From Imbricaverruca yamaguchii (lineage: Eukaryota > Arthropoda > Thecostraca > Neoverrucidae), in contig JAOTOL010001645.1 in assembly GCA_034440575.1 (NCBI GenBank), positions 2,537,501 to 2,601,500 on the forward strand: DNA of 64,000 nt, given 5' to 3'. The position numbers were made by a program, and so were the translations under genes. Shown piece by piece: positions 37,898 through 46,983 of the stretch (within the stretch, counting starts at the first letter, position 1; each line of letters begins with the position of its first letter). The notes beneath the pieces are model-generated. The model did not search any database. It was not told where the DNA came from and saw nothing but the letters and a program-made list of their open reading frames with translations.

Positions 37898-38645
37898 TAG
37901 AAGGGCCCATAAAGTGGTTGGCTGGTTTCTGTATGACGCACACTTGGTAGCATACTGATAACGAGACACCTGAGGTGAGATATTAGCCCATGCGTACGTG
38001 TGTTCGCTGTTGGAGGAACATATGGATGCTCAAATGAGCATCTTTCGCCGAGGGCGACATCACGCTTACACAAGTTCATGGTCTCTGCGGTTCCAAAACG
38101 CCATACTGTGGTTGCGCTCAGCATAAAAACATCGAGTGAAATGGTATGACACTCATCAAGCCGAACAGTAGGCTAGCTTTAATCTCCGCTGTGGGCTGCA
38201 TTTTAGCGCGCAAATAGCACACAAACGCCACCGCCGCCGCTTAGCTGTGGGATGCGCAGGCCCACAAAGCCGCGGACGGTGCTGATACCGATACGGACCT
38301 GGGAGCATCGTGTCACGTGCCAACAATTCCAACGCGAAACATAACTGGCTGGCTGGCTATTCGGGTTTAAGGGCGCACCAAGAGATGCAATATGGCACCC
38401 GAATATGAAATATGCTCTACCTAGCAGCTGCATGCGCCTTATCTATCTTCCATGACGTGATTTTGTTGGCGTGCCATTGCTATGCATAGCTGATACCATG
38501 AGATGAACTCAGATATAGGCATCAGATATTTGCGCTTGGCACGGACAGATAGCAGCAACGAAAATGTGCATTTAAGATCCGAGTTGCGCGGGTGGAGTTC
38601 GCGATTTACTTCAGCTATACAGCATGCAGCTCATGATTCACATCC
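37898..38645. other. Unique intergenic DNA
   Basis: No gene or repeat recognised. Confidence 0.5.
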
Positions 38646-39440
38646 TCGAGAATGTAAATTAGGTGTAGTCTGGTGCCCACTGGGTGTGGTTGTGTGTCCA
38701 CTGGGTGTAGTTGTGTGCCCACTGGGCATAGATGTGTGCCCAATGGGTGTAGTTGTGTGCCCACTGGGTGTAGTTGTGTCAACTTGGTGCAGTTCTGTCC
38801 ACTGGGTGTAGTGTGTCAACTGGGTGTAGTTGTGTGTCCACTGGATGTAGTTGTGTCAACTGGGTGTAGTGTCCATTGGATGTGGTTGTGTGTCCACTGG
38901 GTGTGGTTTTGTCAAGTGGGTATAGTTGTGTTTTCACTGGGTGCAGTTGTTTGTCCACTGGTCGTAGTTGTGTGTCAACTGAATGTAGTTGCGTGGTCAC
39001 TGGTTGTAGTTGTGTATCAATTGGGTGTAGTTGTGCGTCCACTAGACGTAGTTGCGTGTCCACTAGACGTAGTTGCGTGTCCACTGGACGTAGTTGAGTG
39101 TCCACTGGATGTAGTTGCGTGTCCACTGGACGTAGTTGCGTGTCCACTGGACGTAGTTGCGTGTCCACTGGATGTTTTTGTGCGACATCTGGGCGTGGTT
39201 GTGTCAACTGGGTTTAGGGGCACATCGACTGCAGTGGTAATGCAGCTGTCAACTGGGTGTAGTTGTGTGTCAACTGGGTGTAGTTGTGCGTCAACGGGGT
39301 GTAGCTGTGTGTCAACTGGGTGTAGTTCTGTCCGCTGGGTGTAGTTGTGTCCACTGGGTGTAGTTGTGTCCACTGGGTGTAGTTGTGTTCATTGAGTGTA
39401 GCTGTACGTCCATTGGGCGTAGTTGTGTGTCCACCAAGTC
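38646..39440. repeat. 21-bp minisatellite
   Basis: The unit is CACTGGGTGTAGTTGTGTGTC, about 37 copies, many with small deletions. Period seven codons explains the VSTGCSC, PLDVVAC and VDTQLRP ORFs on both strands. Confidence 0.95.
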
Positions 39441-39830
39441 ATGATTAACACCCACTTCATCTTGGTCAGCTGACATGACAGACCTTGCTAACAGCAATTT
39501 TACTCAGTTGCTATATCGCGCCAAAACATGATAAAAATACCGACATTCCAGCGGTCTCAGACAGGCATGCGCTGAGAATTCGTGCAGCGTCGCTGGTGCC
39601 AGGCATATTGACGTGAACGAACTCACCCAGCAGAGCCCTGCGAGTCGGGACCGAAGGCGATCCGGTCAGCTGTCGCCACACCACTCGTGGCCAGAACTGG
39701 TCACCGGACATCGCGCGTGGCCGCAGACTGGCCTGGGCAGCCGGCGTGTTCCGGCACCACCGGGCGACGGGAGAACGAGCCGACGTGCACCTCCCCACAC
39801 CTCAGCCGAGGCGGATCGGTCCAGACTGTG
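39441..39830. other. Unique DNA between two arrays
   Basis: A GC-rich right half. No gene recognised. Confidence 0.5.
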
Positions 39831-39832
39831 CG

Positions 39833-41060
39833 CCCCGACATGGGCCGTCGTGGGCTGACTGTCGGTACCTCGACACGGACTGTCGGGGGCAGACTGTCGG
39901 TACCCCGTCACGGACCGTCGGGGGCAGGCTGTCGGTACCCCGACACGGACCGTCGGGGGCAGGCCTGTCGGTACCCCGTCACGGACCGTCGGGGGCTGAC
40001 TGTCGGTACCCCGTCACGGACCGTCGGGGGCTGACTGTCGGTACCCCGTCACGGACCGTCGGGGGCAGGCTGTCGGTACCCCGTCACGGACCGTCGGGGG
40101 CAGGCTGTCGGTACCCCGTCACGGACCGTCGTGGGCAGGCTGTCGGTACCCCGTCACGGACCGTCGGGGGCTGACTGTCGGTACCCAGTCACGGACCGTC
40201 GTGGGCAGCGGACCCCGACGGACCGTGGTGACTGTCGGTACCCGCACGGACCGTGGGGGCACTGTCGGTACCCGTCACGGACCGTCGGGGGCGCTGTCGG
40301 TACCCCGTCACGGACCGTCGTGGGCAGGCCTGTCGGTACCCCGTCACGGACCGTCGGGGGCAGGCTGTCGGTACCCCGTCACGGACCGTCGTGGGCAGGC
40401 CTGTCGGTACCCCGTCACGGACCGTCGGGGGCTGACTGTCGGTACCCCGTCACGGACCGTGGGGGCTGACTGTCGGTACCCCGTCACGGACCGTCGGGGG
40501 CAGGCTGTCGGTACCCCGTCACGGACCGTCGGGGCAGGCCTGTCGGTACCCCGTCACGGACCGTCGGGGGCTGACTGTCGGTACCCCGTCACGGACAGTC
40601 GTGGGCAGGCCTGTCGGTACCCCGTCACGGACCGTCGGGGCTGACTGTCGGTACCCCGACACGGACCGTCGGGGGCTGACTGTCGGTACCCAGACACGGA
40701 CCGTCGGGGGCTGACTGTCGGTACCCCGTCACGGACCGTCGGGGGCTGACTGTCGGTACCACGTCACGGACCGTCGTGGGCAAGCCTGTCGGTACCCAGA
40801 CACGGACCGTCGGGGGCTGACTGTCGGTACCCAGTCACGGACCGTCGGGGGCTGACTGTCGGTACCCCGTCACGGACCGTCGGTGGGCAGGCCTGTCGGT
40901 ACCCAGACACGGACCGTCGGGGGCTGACTGTCGGTACCCAGTCACGGACCGTCGGGGGCAGGCTGTCGGTACCCCGTCACGTACCGTCGGGGGCAGGCTG
41001 TCGGTACCCCGTCACGGACCGTCGGGGGCTGACTGTCGGTACCCAGTCACGGACTGTCAT
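39833..41060. repeat. 35-bp GC-rich minisatellite
   Basis: The unit is GACTGTCGGTACCCCGTCAC plus GGACCGTCGGGGGCT, about 35 copies, with GGCTGACTG or GGCAGGC(C)TG subtypes. Nearly every unit contains GGTACC. All plus-strand ORFs here are repeat shadows. Confidence 0.96.
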
Positions 41061-41149
41061 AGGGATGGCACCGTAACCGGTCTGAAATATACTGACCACT
41101 TTATAGTCGGGTCGAGATCCGCCAAATTCGTGTATTCGTACGTGTGCAT

Positions 41150-41245
41150 ACGCACACACATCCACACACTTACACACTCAGCCTGCCACACACATATGCA
41201 TACATTCAGCCTGACACACACATATGCACAAACGCATACACGTAG
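41150..41245. repeat. CACACA-rich stretch with a short duplication
   Basis: Two or three near copies of CAGCCTGACACACACATATG with CACACA words. Confidence 0.75.
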
Positions 41246-41439
41246 GCTGGCCGACAACCACAGGCTCCCTCACGGCAGGCGCAGTGCCGCTGTCAAGTCA
41301 GACATCAAACACGGGTCGCACGGCCTTCGACATCACTGCACGTATCCGTACCGCAGACTGCACAGCAGATACAGCAACCTGTAACACTGCTCATTTTGTC
41401 TCACCACGGCAACGATACCCAACGCAGCTGGTTCGAACT

Positions 41440-41740
41440 GAGGGTGAGCTTAGGTCAGGCTGAGGCCGGGCCGAGACCAGGCTGAGGTCAGGTTAAGGCC
41501 AGGCTGAGGCCAGATTGAAACCAGACTGAAGCGAAACTGAACCAGGCTAAGACCGGGCCGAGGCCAGACTAAGGCCAGGCTGAGTCCAGGCTGAGTCCAG
41601 GCTGAGTCCAGGCTGAGTCCAGGCTGAGGCCAGGCTGAGGCCAGGCTGAGGCCAGGCTGAGGCCAGGCTGAGGCCAGGCTGAGGCCAGGCTGAGGCCAGG
41701 CTGAGACAAGGCTGAGGCCAGGCTTAGTCTGAGACCGGGC
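41440..41740. repeat. 11-bp minisatellite
   Basis: The unit is GGCTGAGGCCA or GGCTGAGTCCA. It is pure between about 41577 and 41720 and degraded on both sides. Confidence 0.95.
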
Positions 41741-41882
41741 TGACAGTACGATATCACAGGGTGCGACGATCCGCTGGCAAGTGCTACATCAACACCGAGC
41801 GTCTGAAATGCATGAACACAGTGGGTCAGTAGTCCATATCGAAAAATGTCGTCTCGCCATTGGAACAGCACATGGAAACGAA

Positions 41883-42328
41883 CTGTGCCACACACCTGTA
41901 GGGTGTGGTGTATAAACCGTACCACACTTGTACTACACACCTACAGGGCGTGGCGTATAAACCGTGCCACACCGGTACTACACACCTGTAGGGTGTGGCG
42001 TATAAACCGTACCACACTGGTACTACACACCTGTAGGGTGTGGCGTATAAACCGTGCCACACTGGTACTACACACCTGTAGGGTGTGGCGTATAAACCGT
42101 GTCACACTGGTACTACACACCTGTAGGGTGTGGCGTATAAACCGTACCACACTGGTACTACACACCTGTAGAGCGTGGCGTATAAACCGTGTCACACTGG
42201 TACTACACACCTGTAGGGTGTGGCGTATAAACCGTACCACACTGGTACTACACACCTGTAGAGCGTGGCGTATAAACCGTGCCACACTGGTACTACACAC
42301 CTGCAGGGTGTGGTGTATAAACCGTGCG
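41883..42328. repeat. 45-bp minisatellite with a TATAAA in every unit
   Basis: Ten units of CTGTAGGGTGTGGCGTATAA plus ACCGTACCACACTGGTACTACACAC. Each unit carries GTATAAACCG. The 15-codon period gives open frames on both strands (VLHTCRVWRINRTT on plus). Confidence 0.96.
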
Positions 42329-42726
42329 ACGTTGTGACTGGCAATGAAATCCAGTCGGTAAATTCGTGACGCAACTGTCCGCCAGGACTGCGCAAATTGA
42401 TGTTCGCTGGGTTTTTCCCATCATTATAGCACTGTTTTCACATGATGTTTGTCACCATTACAGTCGCCAGAAATCGTTCTCCGTTTTACGAGGTGCAGAC
42501 AAACTGCGCTCGTTGACCTTGGAATGGGGCAAATTTGTTCTCTGGTACAAATATGCAGGTCTATGTGTTATCAATAACATTGCGGAGAAGCACAAATTTC
42601 CGTTTATGACGCAAGAACGTCAAAGGAACAACAGTGACGTTCAATATGAGCTTTTACTTAAAGTTTAAAAAATACTGCCAAAGAATACCATATATGAGAG
42701 CGATTAAGCTATCGTGCACGGCACCA
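42329..42726. other. Unique intergenic DNA
   Basis: A 100-codon plus-strand ORF (42366-42668) shows no family motif. Nothing else seen. Confidence 0.45.
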
Positions 42727-42737
42727 AATCAGAATCG

Positions 42738-42896
42738 GTTGGTTATTGGTTTTACGACACATCGACCGTTGAGTCATGCAGCGTCGCCAATCTCTCACGC
42801 CGATTGGTCGCGGGCGAAGAGTAGCGACAGGTGACACTTGAACCCACAACCTTTCGATTGTGAGACGAGCAACTTACTCCTAGACTACTCGTCCCC
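42738..42896 (-). mobile_element. tRNA-derived SINE, copy A
   Basis: Read on the minus strand it starts GGGGACGAGTAGTCTAGGAG. It has a pol III A box (TAGTCTAGGAG) and B box (GGTTCAAGTGT) at tRNA-like spacing, then a unique body and a tail of the form AAAACCAATAACCAACC. It is flanked by 11-bp near-identical repeats AATCAGAATCG (42727-42737) and AATCAGGATCG (42897-42907), a target-site duplication with one mismatch. Confidence 0.88.
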
Positions 42897-43087
42897 AATC
42901 AGGATCGCAAACGCGCAATATTAACCTTCTAATCAGAAAATCAGCATGTGGTTTATCTCGCCCGGCACGAGGCATCTGGCAAACGAAATTAAGCAAGTCC
43001 AGTTACCCTATAAACATGGCATGCGGCTTAAAAACATGATATCACCATTTGCAAGATCAAACCGTCACAAAACCACCACAAAAAAAA

Positions 43088-43520
43088 CTACGACGCTACA
43101 TTACTGTTCAGAGCCGGCTTCCTATACCTAATAAAGATACTCACATATTTTTCGTCAGCATTATCCGTCCTCTTCTGCGAAATTTGTGTGCTAAGAGGAT
43201 CATCATCAGTACAATGAGCGTAACGTGATCGCACATGGTCACCTAGTGGCGAATCAACTACTCTATTGTATAAACTACGCAAATGTTCATTGAACCGTGG
43301 TCGTACAGGATGCTTACTGTCTTCTATGTAAGTGGCACCATGCAATCTGCATACGACTTTAGTCGGTTATTTGGACACAATCTGCATACGACTTCATACA
43401 CCAGTTTTGTCAGTGCATCGGCGTTTAGTTGTAACCAAACAAACATAGCAAGTTCGTTTTCTAGCTTGGCAGGGGAAATTAGTGAAGGAGAAGCTCACAA
43501 AGCTGTTTTTTAACGTGCTA
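43088..43520 (-). pseudogene. Penelope-like element fragment with GIY-YIG-like motif (minus arm)
   Basis: The minus-strand frames contain TKLVYEVVCRLC and then GATYIEDSKHPVRPRFNEHLRS, matching the pattern of the C-terminal GIY-YIG endonuclease of Penelope-like elements (NVVY.I.C..C...YIGE..R....R..EH). The glycine of YIG is replaced and the frame is broken by a small internal duplication (CGACTTTAGTCGG region), so it is dead. It is homologous, in inverted orientation, to 43530-43800. Confidence 0.55.
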
Positions 43521-43529
43521 TTCCATCGC

Positions 43530-43800
43530 TAAGCAAGCTTGACATGAATTTCGACTTCTTCAAGACCTGTTTTAATTTGCACTTCACTCATCCTCCATGT
43601 CCCGCTGGAAACCGGACTTGTTACACGTGTCTGGTTATAACCAAATGCCGATGCACTGACAAAAATGTGGTGTACGAAATCGCTTGTAAATTGTGTGGTG
43701 CAATTTATATAGGAGAGCGCAAGCGGCCTACGTGGTTCAATAGACGGCCTACACGGTACATTTACGCATATTCTGCAATAGAACAGCTGATACGCTAAAA
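43530..43800 (+). pseudogene. Penelope-like element fragment with GIY-YIG-like motif (plus arm)
   Basis: The plus-strand frame reads CTDKNVVYEIACKLC, GAIYIGERKRP, then stops soon after. It has the cysteine pair and YIGE..RP core of a Penelope-type GIY-YIG nuclease but not the rest. With 43088-43520 it forms a diverged inverted repeat centred near 43525. Confidence 0.55.
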
Positions 43801-44054
43801 TGCGATCATGCTCGATCATGTCACCCTTACTGCATGGTGGCGATCCTCATATACAAATTTTTCAAGACGAGGGATCATACCGACATAAAAATATATGTCT
43901 ACTCTAAACGGCAACATACTCTAGCGCCGCGTTTTTTTTTGTTGTTGTGATATTCTGGGGATGTATTTTTGCGAATGGCTGTGTCATGTACGTGTACTCA
44001 AGCCGCATGTTATGTGTATGGAGTCACTGAACTTTTGCGGGAAACTTGGTCCAG
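43801..44054. other. Unique DNA
   Basis: No gene seen; T-rich. Confidence 0.45.
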
Positions 44055-45905
44055 GCAAGATTAACCACGTGTTGATTTGCTGATGTGCAACTTGGATTTC
44101 GAACCAGACTGGGCTGCGAGGCTGTCCATGCGATGCGCAACTACGTTTCGTCCGTAAATATTCTCCATACGCTGACAGTTGTGGCGAAATTGGAAGTCGC
44201 CAACGCCTTCAACACCATGCGCGTCGCGAATGATCAATTCTGGTCGAAGCGCCCTAAAGCTCAAATAACTAACACATGACGCCGCGCTCAACCAGCTCAG
44301 ACTGCGCTGTCCAGAAGTCCATGCTCTCGCAAGGTAGACATACAGCCACCCTACGGGCACGGGTGTTCAGCAGGGCAACCCGATGGGTCGTTTTGTCATT
44401 GCTGTCGATCCCGTCCCTCGTTCAATGTTGCCTCCTCTAAACATTTGGTATCTGGATGATACCACAATCGCCGGCCCAACAAAGGCGGTCGTGGCAGATT
44501 TGCACCAGCTCGCGCATCATCTTGGGCACATCGATCTCCGCCTAAGTAAACCAAAATGTTAGCTGTTGAGTCTTGACCAAGTTGAACAAATAACCAGCGA
44601 GTGCTCTGCCAACTGCCTCTGTTCAGCCATTCTCGGCGCACCCGAGGTGTAGATAGATGGGTTATCTTTGTTATGGTTCCTAATTTCGGACGTAGGCATC
44701 ATGAGTGCCAATGAGACGATCAGCAGATTAACAGAGCATCCGCACGGTCTGGACACAATCATACTGCCCTCTTTTTTCTCACGCATCACATCCCTGCGCC
44801 AGCCTTCAACATCTGCTGCGATCGGCCCCGGCATACAAACGGATGCAGGAGCTCACCGCCATCGACGAGCTGGTGCGTCTCGCCGCCACCAAAATAACCA
44901 ATGTCGACATATGTGAGGCGGCATGGAACCAAACGGCTCTTCCATTGACGTTGGGAGGACTAGGTCTGAGAATGACGGCTGACTTTGCACTTGCTACGTT
45001 TCCTCACGGACAGTTTTTCTTGCACTGGTGCACGAAATTTGTCACCACATCGATGGTGGGCCGCACCCAGTAGCTCTGGAACCGTCTTCATAGGCATATT
45101 CAAGTCGCCACGTCACCGTAAGTGCCGAGTTAAGCAAAACCGACAGTCAGCGAGCATGGGACACGGCTGCAGCACAAGCTATGCTTCCCATCCTCCTTGC
45201 CGTCACAAGCCAGGTACAGCGCGTCCACCTGCTGGCAGCCGCTCACCACAGAGGCGCATGACTGCACGCGCTCCCCGTTCCGAGTCCGGGCCTTCTGATG
45301 GACAGCGAGACCGTGCGTGTGACCGTGGCACTACGTCTCGGAGCGCTAGTTTGCGAGCCCCATCGCTGTCGCTGCGGACGGTTTCTCGACTCGTGCGACC
45401 ACGATGCCCCCTCGTGCCGCTATAACGCTGGTCGCCTTCCATGCCATGCAAGTCTCAACGACATGGTGGCGCAGGGCCTGAAGTCCGTTGGCATTCCTCC
45501 ATTCTGGCACCTGCAGGACTGGATCGAGAGGACTGCCGAAGATCAGATAGTCTCACGGTTTTCCTCTATAGTGAAGTGAGGTGTCTGATTTGGGACACCA
45601 GATGCGTCGATAATTCGCTGAGTAGGTGATAATAGACTGCGCCATCGATCCCGGAGCAGCAGCCTGAGAGGGAGAAGAAAGGAAGAGGCGCAAGTATGCT
45701 GATGTCAGTCGGCGCTACCGTTTTGATCCAGTCGCGGTGGAGACAACCGGCGTCCTCGGCTCCGCTGGCCTCGACCTGCTGCGCGACATCGGCAGCAAGA
45801 TCCAAGCGCGGTCTGGCAATCCTCGGAGGACAGAATGGCTTCTCCAACGCATTTCAGGCGGCCGCGGAAACGCCCTGGCGGTTACTTCCTCAGCTATCAG
45901 ATGAC
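44055..45905 (+). pseudogene. Non-LTR retrotransposon fossil (reverse transcriptase and C-terminal region)
   Basis: A 5'-truncated, broken element in several frames. In order: LGFRTRLGCEAVHAMRNYV and AKLEVANAFNTMR (RT motif near 44090-44220); GVQQGNPMG at 44362-44388; the catalytic box YLDD at 44449-44460 followed by LSKPKC and a stop; QTALPLTLGGLGLRM near 44930-44970; a cysteine-rich CEPHRCRCGRFLDS and CRYNAGRLPCHASLND near 45356-45460; and KYADVSRRYRFDP, VAVETTGVLG and EWLLQRI at 45692-45870. This order is that of an element type common in invertebrates. Stops and frameshifts between segments make it inactive. The last frame ends at a TGA near 45902, just before the USP-like fragment. Confidence 0.85.
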
Positions 45906-45961
45906 ACAACTATGATCTACCGAACCGTCCTCGGCAGTCTCCAGTCACCACGGGTACTCTG

Positions 45962-46438
45962 ATGCGGGCGGCCGCTTGGTCTCACTCCTCTGGCCCAGGG
46001 CCGGGTCCTGACCCCGTCTCCGTCTCCGGCTCCGGCTCCGACCTAGACATCGGCTCTGGTGTCAGCCACACCGCCATGTCGCCACCGCTACTGCCACCGC
46101 CACCGTCGCAGCGTGGTCTCAACAACCTGGGCAACACGTGCTACACCAATGCTGCACTGCAGGCGTTCCTCCACTCAGAGTAGTTTGGCCATGAAGTGAT
46201 GACGTTACAGCAGTCTGTGTCAGCGCCACCTGGCGACGCACAGAGGGTGTTCGAGTTCTTGGCCTATTCGGAGCGACCCGCCTTCTCCCCATCCGCTTTC
46301 ACACGAGCCGCACTGCCGCTCTGGTTCGAGGCAGGCCGTTGGCAAGACTGTTCAGAGTTGCTCCGGCATCTTTTGGGCGCGCTTCACGAAGGGGTGTCAA
46401 TTGATCTGAGCACTTCCGCCACGAACTTTGTGTGCTGA
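45962..46438 (+). pseudogene. USP35/USP38-like deubiquitinase fragment with in-frame stop
   Basis: The frame encodes a proline/serine-rich lead, then the USP cysteine box GLNNLGNTCYTNAALQAFL, with the catalytic cysteine codon at 46139-46141. After a TAG at 46181-46183 the same frame continues with FEFLAYSERPAFSPSAF, LPLWFEAGRWQDCSELLRHL and LGALHEG. That order and wording match the start of the USP35/USP38 catalytic domain; the usual QQDCSEYL is WQDCSELL here. Similarity ends near 46405, and the frame closes at 46438. No histidine box is present. It is a partial copy or a broken exon. The single amber codon could also be a sequencing error, in which case this could be the first catalytic exon of a live gene. 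The frame is the same as that of the last retroelement segment upstream. Confidence 0.75.
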
Positions 46439-46875
46439 CGCGGACGGGAGGCGGCTGGATCCAGCCGGCCGCTGAATATGACTAAGGTTGGTGCTTTTTA
46501 GCATCAGTTGTGTTATCGCTGTAGTTTATGTTAGTTTCACGCGTCTAATGACTCGATGTTTTGTCCAGTTGTTTCAGATAGCATCCTTAAAACTACTGAT
46601 TGCCGAAGAAAAAAAACTGATGAAATGGATTTGTTATGTTTGCGATTCTGATGAAATGCTGTACACGATAGATTAATCGCTTCAAAAATAGCATCTTTGG
46701 CAATATTTTTCCAACTTCCAGGAAGTCATATTAAATGTCCCCGTTGTATCTTAACATGCTCCTTGCAGCCGCACGGAAACACATGCAAATAAAAAGATCA
46801 TATACTTCCAATATTCTTCCATGAAAATGAAAATTTCCAAATGCAGGACCCCAGTCACCAATGGCGTGGTGTTGT
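46439..46875. other. Downstream flank of the RNF126-type gene
   Basis: AT-rich DNA that should hold the 3' UTR. No clear AATAAA on the minus strand was placed. Confidence 0.4.
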
Positions 46876-46983
46876 CTACTCACTTGACTGGCTGCCGGAT
46901 GGCGGCGGCTGCGGCTCCTGACCGGGTGGCGGTGTCGCCCTGCTCGGGTCGACACTGCTCCGACAGACTGGACATGTGCCGTG
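46876..46983 (-). CDS. RNF126-type exon 7 (end of RING, C-terminus)
   Basis: The acceptor GTTGGTTTCAG is followed by [10 protein letters not shown], supplying the last two RING cysteines, then a Pro/Gln-rich tail and TAG at 46878-46876. The bases overlapping the stop also read AA|GTGAGT, a good splice donor (46884/46883), so a longer C-terminus from a further exon is possible. Confidence 0.88.
   Translation of the reverse strand, partial: HGTCPVCRSSVDPSRATPPPGQEPQPPPSGSQSSE

Noticed and set aside
42738..42896. A functional tRNA gene
   Set aside because: It has A and B boxes but poor cloverleaf pairing, a long non-tRNA body and tail, and target-site duplications; it is a SINE. The same holds for 49676-49834 and 51977-52140.
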